Shown here in pieces: positions 34,584 through 43,494 of a stretch of 64,000 bases of DNA. The DNA is from Croceibacterium xixiisoli (lineage in GTDB: Bacteria; Pseudomonadota; Alphaproteobacteria; Sphingomonadales; Sphingomonadaceae), in assembly GCF_009827305.1 (NCBI RefSeq), contig NZ_WTYJ01000001.1:992001-1056000 (forward strand), read 5' to 3'. Under the pieces are notes generated by a model, which saw only the letters and a list, made by a program, of their open reading frames with translations, ran no database searches and was not told where the DNA came from. A program made the translations under genes and the position numbers. Each line of letters starts with the position of its first letter. Position 1 is the stretch's first letter.

Positions 34584-37112
34584 ATGACACGTAATATTCT
34601 GCTTACCGCTGCCAGCATGCTGGCTGTTTCCGTTGCTACGCCGGCTCTGGCGAATGAGAGTGAACTCGAAAGCACGGACAGCAACGCCATCATCGTCACC
34701 GCGCAACTGCGCGAACAGGCGCTGGTCGAAGTGCCGGTGGCGATTACCGCCTATGATGGCGAATTCATCGAACAGCTTGGCCTCAATGATTTTGAGGAAA
34801 TCTCCCGCTTCGTGCCGGGCTTCGTGGTGCAGAACCAGTCGCCCAACAATGCCGGCTTCGTGATGCGCGGCATCACCTCGGATTCGGGTGCGGCCTATGT
34901 CGAACCGCGCGTGTCGGTGTTTCAGGACGGGGTTTCGATTTCCAAGTCGCGCGGTTCCTATGTCGAATTGTTCGACATGGAACGGGTGGAAATCGCGCGT
35001 GGTCCGCAGTCGACCCTTTATGGGCGTGGCGCGCTGATCGGCGCGGTGAACCTTGTGCAGAACAAGGCCGATCCCTCGGCCCCCGCCGGCCTGTTTCGTG
35101 GCAGCTATGGCAACAACAACGCTATTATGGCCGAAGCCATGGTCAACATGCCGCTGAACGACAAGGCGGCGCTGCGCGTGTCGGGCCGGCTGCGTGAACG
35201 CGACGGCTTCATCCCCAATCTGCTGGGCGGCAGCGATTTCAATTCGGTCAACACCTTCGCCATCCGCAGCGCGCTGCGGCTTGAGCCGTCCGACCGGGTG
35301 AGCGTCGACATCATCGGCAATTATCAGGAAGACAATCCCGCCGGCACATCGTTCAAATCCCTGTCCTACAATCCGACCGACCCGACCACGGGCGCGCTGC
35401 TGGGCACATCGGAACCCTGGACCGGCGCGGCGCTGGCACCGGGCGAAGGTTTCGAAGGTGGGGCGCCGCTGGGCCTCGACCGCAAGGTCGGCGGCGTGAC
35501 CGGCATCATCCGGGCCGAACTGTCGGACAGCTTCAGCCTGACCTCGATCAGCGCCTGGCGCCAGTTCGACAGCCTGGAAATCTTCGACGCGGACGGCATT
35601 TCGCTGCCGGCGCTGACCGCTGCGGAAGATGCCCATGGCGAACAGTTCAGCCAGGAACTGCGCCTGACCTATCAGAGCGACAGCCTGACCGCCTTCCTCG
35701 GCGCGTCCTATTTCCGGGACAAGGGCTATCAGCGCACGCCGTCGCAATTCGATGAGCGTGTGCTGCTGGCACGGCTGACCAATCAGTTGAACGGCGGCGG
35801 GCTGATCCCGGGCCGGGCGGCGAGCGATCCGGCGCCGATGGCGGTGCTGACCAATCCGGCCTTTTCCGCCGCCCTGCTGCAGGGCGTGGCCGGCGCATCG
35901 GGCGTCGCCCTGTCACCCGCATTGGCGCAGGCGATCGCGACCAATCTGAAATCGGGCCATTACGAAACCTCCACCAACCATGCGGAAACCGAATCCTTCG
36001 ACATTTTCGCCGATGTCAGCCTGCAGCTGACCGACCGGTTGGAAGTGGGCGCGGGTGGCCGTTACAGCCATGACAGCAAGACATCGTCAATCAGTTCCGC
36101 CGTGCTCAATGGCCGTTCGATCCTGGGCGGCTTCATCGGCGCGCTGTCGCAGGCCGCACCGACCCGGACCGCGTTGCTCAATGCGCTGGCCGTGCCGGGC
36201 GCGGCCGGCATTCCGCCGTCTGCCGGCTATCCCGTGCCGCTGTTCGGCCTGGGATCGCAGCCGACCGCCAACAATGGCGATCTGATCTCTGCCGATCTCA
36301 ACAATGGCGGCTTCACCTGGCGCGCCTTTGCCCGTTATGAGCTGGCGCCCGACGCCAGCATCTATGCCAATTACGCCCGTGGCCGCCGGCCGCAGGTGCT
36401 CTCTGCCCTGACGCCGTCCACACCCACCGGCGCGGCGCGGTTCGATGTGGTGGAGGCGGAAACCGTCGACAGCTTCGAGCTGGGCGCACGCACGCAGAGC
36501 GGCGATCTCTATCTCGACGGGTCGGTGTTCTATTATTCCTACAACAATTTCCAGACGACTGTGCAGCAGGGCACGCAGTTCGTGGTGGTCAATGCGGGCA
36601 AGGCGGATGCCTATGGCTTCGAAGGCCAGGCCCGCTGGCGCGCCAATGACAATATCAGCCTGCTGGGCACCTATGCCTACAACCACAGCCGCTTCCGCAC
36701 CGGCGTGCGCGATGGCAACCAGTTCCGCCTGTCACCCGATCACAGCTTCTCCTTCGCGGCGATGTTCGGGCTGGATGCCGGGCCGGGCCGCCTGAGCTTC
36801 ACCCCCAGCGTCACCTGGCAGTCGCGCATCTTCTTCGACGATGACAACGATCGGCCTGATCTGCAGACGACGGCCAGCGGCGCGCTGATCGCCGATCTGA
36901 TCCAGGACGAAACGCAGGGCTCCTATGCGCTGGTCAATGCCCGGCTGGGCTATGCGCTGGACAGCGGGCTGGAGGTGGAAGCTTTCGTTACCAATCTGCT
37001 GAAGCAGAATTACATCAAGGATGCCGGCAACACGGGTGACGCGCTGGGCATGCCGACCTTCATCGCCGGTGAGCCGCGCTTCTATGGCGTGCAAGTCACG
37101 AAGCGGTTCTGA
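34584..37112 (+). CDS. TonB-dependent receptor
   Basis: An 842-aa outer membrane receptor. Signal peptide MTRNILLTAASMLAVSVATPALA, then plug domain from NAIIVTAQLREQ with IEQLGLNDFEEISRFVPGFVV, then a beta-barrel ending YGVQVTKRF with the terminal Phe. Plug markers FVMRGITSDSG and VEIARGPQSTLYGRGALIGAVN are present. The ATG at 34584 is at the signal peptide start. It is followed 2 nt after its stop by a phoD gene, a translational coupling that suggests a phosphorus-containing ligand. Ligand specificity cannot be read from the sequence. Confidence 0.92.
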   Translation: MTRNILLTAASMLAVSVATPALANESELESTDSNAIIVTAQLREQALVEVPVAITAYDGEFIEQLGLNDFEEISRFVPGFVVQNQSPNNAGFVMRGITSDSGAAYVEPRVSVFQDGVSISKSRGSYVELFDMERVEIARGPQSTLYGRGALIGAVNLVQNKADPSAPAGLFRGSYGNNNAIMAEAMVNMPLNDKAALRVSGRLRERDGFIPNLLGGSDFNSVNTFAIRSALRLEPSDRVSVDIIGNYQEDNPAGTSFKSLSYNPTDPTTGALLGTSEPWTGAALAPGEGFEGGAPLGLDRKVGGVTGIIRAELSDSFSLTSISAWRQFDSLEIFDADGISLPALTAAEDAHGEQFSQELRLTYQSDSLTAFLGASYFRDKGYQRTPSQFDERVLLARLTNQLNGGGLIPGRAASDPAPMAVLTNPAFSAALLQGVAGASGVALSPALAQAIATNLKSGHYETSTNHAETESFDIFADVSLQLTDRLEVGAGGRYSHDSKTSSISSAVLNGRSILGGFIGALSQAAPTRTALLNALAVPGAAGIPPSAGYPVPLFGLGSQPTANNGDLISADLNNGGFTWRAFARYELAPDASIYANYARGRRPQVLSALTPSTPTGAARFDVVEAETVDSFELGARTQSGDLYLDGSVFYYSYNNFQTTVQQGTQFVVVNAGKADAYGFEGQARWRANDNISLLGTYAYNHSRFRTGVRDGNQFRLSPDHSFSFAAMFGLDAGPGRLSFTPSVTWQSRIFFDDDNDRPDLQTTASGALIADLIQDETQGSYALVNARLGYALDSGLEVEAFVTNLLKQNYIKDAGNTGDALGMPTFIAGEPRFYGVQVTKRF

Positions 37113-37114
37113 TC

Positions 37115-38746
37115 ATGCTGGATCTTGATCGTCGCGGGCTGCTCCGCCTCGGATCGCTCGGCATCGGGGCGCTGGCTGCCCCGCTGGCCGTGCCCGCCGC
37201 CGCCAGTCTGATCGCCGCGCGCGGCTTCACCCACAACGTCGCGAGCGGGGAACCGCGCGCGGCATCGGTGATGCTGTGGACCCGCTATGTCCCCACATCG
37301 GGCGAAGCAAGGCTGAGCTGGCAGGTGGCCGAAAGCGCCGATTTCGCCCGCATCGTGGCTGAAGGCAGCGTGACGGCCCGGCCGGAACAGGACCATTGCG
37401 TCAAGCCGGTGGCCGAAGGCTTGCAGCCGGGGCGCTGGTATTTCTATCGCTTCATGGACGGGTCGGGCCAGGCATCGCCGGTGGGGCGCACGCGCACCCT
37501 GCCGCAGGGGCCGACCCAGCGTTTCAACCTGGGGGTGTTTTCCTGTTCCAACCTGCCGTTCGGCTGGTTCAACGCCTATGGCCATGCGGCCGCCCGCGAC
37601 GATCTCGATCTGATCGTCCATCTGGGCGATTACCTGTATGAATATGAAAGGGGCCGCTATCCCGATGGCGACCTGGCGCTGGCGCAGCGGGTGATCGAAC
37701 CGGCCGGGGAAATCATAGCCCTGGCCGATTATCGCCTGCGCTATGCCGCCTATCGTGCGGACGCCGATCTGCAGCGGCTGCATCAGTCGTTCCCGATGGT
37801 GATGATGTGGGACGATCACGAAATCGCCAATGATGCCTGGATGGGCGGGGCAGAAAACCACCAGCCGGAAACCGAAGGCGACTGGAACGCCCGCCGCGCC
37901 GCCGCCATGCGTGCCTATCGCGAATGGCTGCCGGTCAGCGATAATGTCTGGGACAGCTATGAGATCGGCGATCTGGCCACGCTGTTCCGCCCGGAAACGC
38001 GCCTGACCGGCCGCACCCAGCCGCTCGATCTGGGTGCCGCGCTGGCCGGGCAGCAGGATCCGGCCGCCGCCATGGTCGCCTTCCGCGATGGCTCGTGGCA
38101 GGATCAGGCGCGGTCCATGCTGGGGGCGGAGCAGGAACGCTGGCTGGCCGATGGCTTTGCCGCCTCCACCCGTGCGGGGCAGAAATGGCAGATCCTGGCG
38201 CAGCAGGTGATCATGGGATCGGTCCGCATGGCGCCCGACATCGCCGCCATGCTGCCGGCGCAAGCGGGCGAAGACATCCGCCGCATGGTAATGGCCGGGG
38301 CCCTGGCCGCGCAGGCCGGGTTGCCGTTCAATCTGGACATGTGGGACGGCTATCCCGCCGCACGCAAGCGCCTGCTGCAATCGGCGCTGGCTGCCGATGC
38401 CAATCTGATCACACTGTCGGGCGACAGCCACAATGCCTGGGCGTTCGATCTGGATCTGGACGGCACGCCGGCCGGGGTCGATCTGGCGGTGCAGGCCGTC
38501 ACTTCGCCCGGATATGAAACCTATGTCCCCTGGGTGAAGCCGGACGATCTGATGAAGGTGACGGTGGCCGCCAATCCGCAGCTGAAATGGGCCGATCTGT
38601 CGCGGCGGGGATATATGACGGTGCAGATCGAACCGGAACAGGCGCGGTGCGAATGGCTGTTCCTCGATAGCATTCGCGAGCGTTCGACGACTATCGCCAA
38701 GCGCCACAGCATGCAGGTGCTGCGCGGAACCAACCGGCTGATATAA
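37115..38746 (+). CDS. phoD: Alkaline phosphatase D (PhoD) family, Tat-exported
   Basis: A 543-aa protein. The N-terminus DRRGLLRLG has the twin-arginine pattern and is followed by a hydrophobic region to about residue 30, so it is Tat-exported. The PhoD N domain (about 35-130, FTHNVASGEPRAASVMLWTR) precedes the metallophosphatase domain: FSCSN near 143, HLGDYLYEY near 169-177, MWDDHEIANDAW near 231-242 and LSGDSHNAWAF near 432-442. PhoD enzymes hydrolyse phosphomonoesters and phosphodiesters using Fe/Ca. Being in an operon with a TBDR suggests surface uptake of a phosphorylated compound and its cleavage. Confidence 0.94.
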   Translation: MLDLDRRGLLRLGSLGIGALAAPLAVPAAASLIAARGFTHNVASGEPRAASVMLWTRYVPTSGEARLSWQVAESADFARIVAEGSVTARPEQDHCVKPVAEGLQPGRWYFYRFMDGSGQASPVGRTRTLPQGPTQRFNLGVFSCSNLPFGWFNAYGHAAARDDLDLIVHLGDYLYEYERGRYPDGDLALAQRVIEPAGEIIALADYRLRYAAYRADADLQRLHQSFPMVMMWDDHEIANDAWMGGAENHQPETEGDWNARRAAAMRAYREWLPVSDNVWDSYEIGDLATLFRPETRLTGRTQPLDLGAALAGQQDPAAAMVAFRDGSWQDQARSMLGAEQERWLADGFAASTRAGQKWQILAQQVIMGSVRMAPDIAAMLPAQAGEDIRRMVMAGALAAQAGLPFNLDMWDGYPAARKRLLQSALAADANLITLSGDSHNAWAFDLDLDGTPAGVDLAVQAVTSPGYETYVPWVKPDDLMKVTVAANPQLKWADLSRRGYMTVQIEPEQARCEWLFLDSIRERSTTIAKRHSMQVLRGTNRLI

Positions 38747-38870
38747 TGTCGGCCAGCTTCGCGGATAGCCAAGCTGTTTCGTCTTGCACCAAGTAAAATC
38801 GACCAAGCTTTCCTAAGAGTACAAGGCGAGCCCGGAAAATATCGGGCCGCCTTGTCTCGGGAGAGAAACA

Positions 38871-41225
38871 GTGTCGAACATTCGCTTACTTCTTGCAGGC
38901 GTTTCGTCTCTGGTCCTGATCGGCCATGCATCCGCGCAGGCGCAGGACTCAGTCAGCAGTGAAACGCCTGCTGATAACAATGCCAACAATGAAATCGTTG
39001 TTACGGCACAGTTTCGTGAACAGAATTTGCAGGACACGCCGCTGTCGATCACGGCGCTCAATGCCCAGATGCTGGAGGCGCGCAGCCAGTCGAGCCTGGA
39101 AGCGATTGCGGGGCAGGTGCCCAATGTGTCGCTCAACGCCAACAACACGGCTTTCGGTTCATCGATGATCGCCTATATTCGTGGCGTCGGGCAGGATGAT
39201 TTCAACCCCGCGATCGAGCCGGGCGTGGGCATCTATGTCGATGATGTCTATTACGCGTCGCTGACCGGGACGCTGATGGATCTACTCGATCTGGAACGGG
39301 TCGAGGTGCTGCGCGGGCCGCAGGGTACGCTGGCGGGGAAGAATTCGATCGGCGGCGCGATCAAGCTGTTCACGGTCAAGCCCGATGGCGACACTGACGG
39401 TTTTCTGGAAGCGTCGGTGGGATCGTTCAACCGGCTGGATGTGCGCGGCGCGGCCAATCTGACACTGGTGCCCGACACGCTGTTCGTGCGGCTGAGCGGC
39501 ATTTCCAAGAACCGGGACGGCTATATCGACCGGCTCGATTATGCCTGCGCCACGGGCGACGATTCCATCCCGACGCAGGTGACCGGGCAGGATTGCCATC
39601 TGGGCACGCTGGGCGGCAAATCGGTGGCGGCCGGACGGATCGCGCTGCGCTGGCTGGCGAATGACGATGTCGAGGTGAACATCGCGGCCGATTACACGCG
39701 CGACCGGTCTGAGGGCGGCGCGTCTGTCGTCAGCGATATCTATGCGCCGCCATCCTACCCCACCTACAATGGGGAGGTGTATGATGATCGCTTCCTGGCG
39801 CCGCGATACACGACCTATGCCACCTTCACCGATCCGCGCCAGCCGACCGCACAATATCCATGGCGGCCGGTGACCGACATTCCCCGGCAATATCTGACCG
39901 GCTGGGGCGTGTCGGGCAATATCGACTGGAAACTGGGCGATGATTTCGCGCTGAAATCGGTCACCGCCTATCGCTGGTTCCGCAATGAATTCAACGAGGA
40001 TTCCGACGGCTCGCCGATCCCGCTGCAATTGGTGATCAACGATCTGCGCAATTGGCAGTTTACGCAGGAATTGCGGCTGAACGGCGCGGTGGGGGATGCT
40101 TTCGAATTCACTGTGGGTGGGTTCTATCTGAAATCGAAAAGCCGCTATTGGTCGCGCGTCAGCCTGCCCTATGCTTTCGCGCCGCCGATGGGGGAACTGG
40201 ATTTCGTGCAGAATGATCCGGTCGACAGCGAAAGCCTGGCCGGGTTTGTGCAGGGCATTTTCCACGCCACCGACCGTTTGGATATCATCGGCGGGTTCCG
40301 CTATACGCATGACACCAAGAACTATCAGTTCGTGCGGCAAAACCCCGATGGATCGGTGATCGTCAACGATCTGACCGCGCCCAATGGGGCGATCTTCGGG
40401 CTGGATGGCGAACGGGGCAATTTTTCCGGTTCACGCGCGGATTATCGCATCAATCTGACCTATCGCTGGGCGGATGAACTGATGACCTACGCCCAGATCG
40501 CCACCGGCTTCAAAGGCGGCGGGGTCAATCCCCGGCCTTATTTCGCCACCCAGATCGTGGGCATCAATCCGGAAACCATCACCGCCTATGAGGTGGGCTT
40601 CAAATCCGATTTGTTCGGGCGGGCGCTGCGGATCAATGGATCGGCGTTCTTCAACGATTACAAGAACATTCAGCTGACGGCGACGCAGTGTGACGACATT
40701 TCCCCGTTTCCGGGCGCGCCGTGCTTCGCGCCGCTCAACACCGGTTCGGCGCATGTGAAGGGGCTGGAACTGGAAATCACCGCGCGCCCGGCCGCCGGCC
40801 TGTTGATCGACGCATCGGGCAGCTATCTCGACTTCGAATATCAATCGATCGCGCCTGGCGTGCCGGTCGGGATGAACGACATTTCCCCCTATACGCCGGA
40901 ATGGAAGTTCAGCGCCGGGATGCAGTATGAAATTCCGATCGGTGATTTCGGTTCGATCACGCCGCGCGTCGATATGTCTTACCAGTCGGAAAGCTATTCG
41001 CTCGCGGCAAACAGCCCGCTCAGCCTGTTGCCCGGGCGGACGCTGGTAAATGCGCGCATCACGCTGCGGTCGAACGAGAACGACTGGCAGTTGAGCGCGG
41101 CGGTGGAGAATTTGACCGACGAATATTACCTGCTGACCAAGCAGGTGCCGAGCGGGCCGGGCTATATCGCCGCACAACCGGGCCTGCCGCGGACGTTTTC
41201 GGTGACCTTGAGGAAGGGTTTCTGA
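38871..41225 (+). CDS. TonB-dependent receptor
   Basis: A 784-aa receptor. GTG 38871 has GGGAGAG upstream and opens a signal peptide ending SAQAQ. The plug begins NNEIVVTAQFREQNLQDTPLS and includes YIRGVGQDDFNPAIEPGVGIYVDDVYYAS and VEVLRGPQGTLAGKNSIGGAI in its length (each cut into shorter pieces when searched). The barrel ends FSVTLRKGF. Related to the large sphingomonad receptor family for aromatics, lignin fragments or siderophores. Convergent to the P450-SDR operon, with a hairpin between. Confidence 0.92.
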   Translation: MSNIRLLLAGVSSLVLIGHASAQAQDSVSSETPADNNANNEIVVTAQFREQNLQDTPLSITALNAQMLEARSQSSLEAIAGQVPNVSLNANNTAFGSSMIAYIRGVGQDDFNPAIEPGVGIYVDDVYYASLTGTLMDLLDLERVEVLRGPQGTLAGKNSIGGAIKLFTVKPDGDTDGFLEASVGSFNRLDVRGAANLTLVPDTLFVRLSGISKNRDGYIDRLDYACATGDDSIPTQVTGQDCHLGTLGGKSVAAGRIALRWLANDDVEVNIAADYTRDRSEGGASVVSDIYAPPSYPTYNGEVYDDRFLAPRYTTYATFTDPRQPTAQYPWRPVTDIPRQYLTGWGVSGNIDWKLGDDFALKSVTAYRWFRNEFNEDSDGSPIPLQLVINDLRNWQFTQELRLNGAVGDAFEFTVGGFYLKSKSRYWSRVSLPYAFAPPMGELDFVQNDPVDSESLAGFVQGIFHATDRLDIIGGFRYTHDTKNYQFVRQNPDGSVIVNDLTAPNGAIFGLDGERGNFSGSRADYRINLTYRWADELMTYAQIATGFKGGGVNPRPYFATQIVGINPETITAYEVGFKSDLFGRALRINGSAFFNDYKNIQLTATQCDDISPFPGAPCFAPLNTGSAHVKGLELEITARPAAGLLIDASGSYLDFEYQSIAPGVPVGMNDISPYTPEWKFSAGMQYEIPIGDFGSITPRVDMSYQSESYSLAANSPLSLLPGRTLVNARITLRSNENDWQLSAAVENLTDEYYLLTKQVPSGPGYIAAQPGLPRTFSVTLRKGF

Positions 41226-41234
41226 TCGTTGTTG

Positions 41235-41258
41235 GGGAGCGCTGCTCGCAGCGCTCCC
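41235..41258. terminator. Hairpin between convergent TBDR and P450 genes
   Basis: GGGAGCGCTGC (41235-41245) and GCAGCGCTCCC (41248-41258) pair over 11 bp with a TC loop. No T-tract. Its position between two convergent stops suggests bidirectional termination. Confidence 0.6.
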
Positions 41259-41265
41259 TGGCAGA

Positions 41266-42486
41266 TCACACCGGTTTCAGCCGGATGGGCAGATGCGCCC
41301 AGCCCACTGCGGCATTGTTGATGAAGCGGAGGCCTTCGCCGGCGGGTTCGATCACGGCCACATGGCGCAGGATGGCGTCGATGATCGCGCTGAATTCCAT
41401 CCGCGCCAGGGCCTGACCCAGGCAAAGATGGATCCCGGCTCCAAAGCCAAGATTGGCGCCCTTGCGGGTGATATCGAAGCGATCCGGTTCATCCCATTTT
41501 ATGGGATCGCGGCCGGCGGCGGTCAGGAACAGCGCGACCGGATCGCCCCGGCGGAATTGCACGCCAGAGATTTCGCAATCTTCCGTCGCGGTGCGCCCCT
41601 GGACACGGGCAGGCGGATCATAGCGTAGCGTTTCTTCCAGCAGGCCGCGCGCCAGCTGGGGATCGGCGCGCAGCCGATCCCATTGTTCGGGAAAGGCGAG
41701 CAGGGCGCCGATGGCGTTGGCGATGACCAGCACGGTGGTGTCGAACCCGGCGGCGATGGTCGCGCGGACCAACAGTTCGGCGCGTTCCATCGCAATCGTG
41801 CCATCGCTGCCGAGATCGAGGATGCGACTGGCCAGCCCGCCCGGACGCACCGCATCGCGGGTGGTGTGCTGCTCGATCCAGGCAAAGGCGGGGGCCGCCC
41901 GTTCGAAAGATGTCTGGAAAATCTCGTTGATCGGGCCGACCGTGTTGAAGGCGGCATCGCCGAAATCGAGGATCAGTTTGCGCCCTTCGTCATGCAGGCC
42001 CAGCATGTCGGGAAAAACCTTGAGCACGAAGCGCGCGGCAATGTCGGTAACGACATCGACGCTGCCGCGATCCAGCGCCTCGGTCACCACGCGGTCCGCC
42101 TCCTGCGCGAAGGCGGCGTTGTATTGCGCCAGGGCCGTGGGGGCGAAGAAAGGCATCAGCGCCTTGCGCACTTCGGTGTGTTCGGGCGGATCTTCGGTGA
42201 CCAGCACCGGCGGCACGAGCGAGAAGGGATCGTCGCAGGGTTTGGCGGTGGAGGTGAAGCGGCGCCAATCGGGCAGGATGGCGCGGACGATATCGTGCCG
42301 TCCTGTGGCGACGCAGCCGTATTTCTCCAGCCATACCGCCGGCGCGCTGCGGCACAGTTCCGCGTCGGACAGCGGCAGGCGGGCAATCCATTCGCGCGAA
42401 AACGGATCGCCATTGCTGGCCGGCATATGGGGTGAGGGTGTTGGGGCGGGTGGCAGGTTATGCGGCGCGGCAGATTGTTCGGTCAT
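41266..42486 (-). CDS. Cytochrome P450
   Basis: A 406-aa soluble bacterial P450. I helix AAGFDTT (the A/G-x-D/E-T oxygen-activation motif), ExxR in EETLRYDP, and the heme-binding loop FGAGIHLCLG with Cys355 are all present. Length and sequence are like class I bacterial P450s, and the ATEDCEISGVQFRRGD region resembles the CYP199/alkoxybenzoate group, which I hold loosely. It needs a ferredoxin and reductase, not seen nearby. The SDR upstream ends 6 nt before its ATG, so both form an operon that may oxidise an alcohol or ether and then the alcohol product. Confidence 0.93.
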   Translation of the reverse strand: MTEQSAAPHNLPPAPTPSPHMPASNGDPFSREWIARLPLSDAELCRSAPAVWLEKYGCVATGRHDIVRAILPDWRRFTSTAKPCDDPFSLVPPVLVTEDPPEHTEVRKALMPFFAPTALAQYNAAFAQEADRVVTEALDRGSVDVVTDIAARFVLKVFPDMLGLHDEGRKLILDFGDAAFNTVGPINEIFQTSFERAAPAFAWIEQHTTRDAVRPGGLASRILDLGSDGTIAMERAELLVRATIAAGFDTTVLVIANAIGALLAFPEQWDRLRADPQLARGLLEETLRYDPPARVQGRTATEDCEISGVQFRRGDPVALFLTAAGRDPIKWDEPDRFDITRKGANLGFGAGIHLCLGQALARMEFSAIIDAILRHVAVIEPAGEGLRFINNAAVGWAHLPIRLKPV

Positions 42487-42492
42487 GGCGCT

Positions 42493-43314
42493 TTATCCCT
42501 GAAGATCGGTTTGGAAGGATCGCTCGATGGCGCGGTGGCGCGCCTCCACCGGTTCGAGCATGTCGGGATGGGTGATGACATAGCGCCGGTTTTCGCGGAT
42601 CGCGGCGATCACCAGCTGTGCGGTGTCTTCGGCTGAGAGCCAGTTGACCGGCTGGTCTTCGAACTGCACCGAATCTTCGAGCTGCACATCGGTCAGCGCG
42701 CCGGCCAGATGGGCGGGGCGGTTGCGGGTGCTGGTGCCCAGATTGCTGCGCACCGGGCCGGGGCACAGGATGCTGACCCCGATATCGCTGCCTTCCACGG
42801 CCAGATCTTCGGCCATGGCTTCGCTCAGCCCGATGACCGCATATTTGCTGGCGCAATAGGGGACCAGGCCCGGCACCGGCATCAGCCCGGCCATGGAGGC
42901 GGTGTTGACGATATGGCCGCCGCGCGGATTGGCGCGCAGCACCGGCAGGAAGGCGGTGATGCCGTGGATCACGCCCCAGAGATTGACGTCGATCATCCAG
43001 CGCCAATCGTTCAGCGTCAGCCCGGCAAGCGGGGCCATTGGGCCGATCCCGGCATTGTTGCACAGCACATCCACCGTGCCGAACCGGTCGAGCGCAGCGG
43101 CGGCCAGCGCACTGACCTGATCGGCGCTGGTGACATCGACCACCATCGATGCGGCGCCAATGTCTGCAGCTGTTCGATCCAACTGACCGGGCTCGATATC
43201 GGCGATCAGCACCTGCATGCCCTGGGCAATCATTGCCTCGGCCATGGCCCTGCCGATGCCGGAGGCACCACCCGTGATTACGGCCACCCTGCCGTCAAGA
43301 TTGTCCACCGCCAT
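42493..43314 (-). CDS. SDR family NAD(P)-dependent oxidoreductase
   Basis: A 273-aa SDR: TGGASGIG at residues 14-21, NNAG near 87-90, catalytic Ser140, Tyr153-xxx-Lys157. ATG 43314 is directly preceded by GCAGGAGGG; an open frame continues to 43440. The C-terminus is similar to the SDRs at 5783 and 6718, which share PGPVRSN-like residues (PGPVKSN, FPGATRT), so all three may belong to one sphingomonad subfamily. In an operon with the P450. Confidence 0.9.
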   Translation of the reverse strand: MAVDNLDGRVAVITGGASGIGRAMAEAMIAQGMQVLIADIEPGQLDRTAADIGAASMVVDVTSADQVSALAAAALDRFGTVDVLCNNAGIGPMAPLAGLTLNDWRWMIDVNLWGVIHGITAFLPVLRANPRGGHIVNTASMAGLMPVPGLVPYCASKYAVIGLSEAMAEDLAVEGSDIGVSILCPGPVRSNLGTSTRNRPAHLAGALTDVQLEDSVQFEDQPVNWLSAEDTAQLVIAAIRENRRYVITHPDMLEPVEARHRAIERSFQTDLQG

Positions 43315-43438
43315 CCCTCCTGCACCCTCGTCATTTTGCGGGGTGTCGCTTGATGGAGGGAGGCTACAGCGAGATTGGGCGGCAGACTTGTCCGAAAGCG
43401 AAAGGGGGCTGGCTGGCTGCGAAGCGGAGAGCCGATGC

Positions 43439-43468
43439 AAAAAACCCCGACGCGATGCGCCGGGGTTT
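43439..43468 (-). terminator. Terminator downstream of the PQQ dehydrogenase
   Basis: Read on the minus strand, AAACCCCGGCGC and GCGTCGGGGTTT form a stem with one mismatch and a short loop, followed by a run of six T. Confidence 0.85.
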
Positions 43469-43494
43469 CGTTGTGTGTTCCATCGGGTTAGCGA

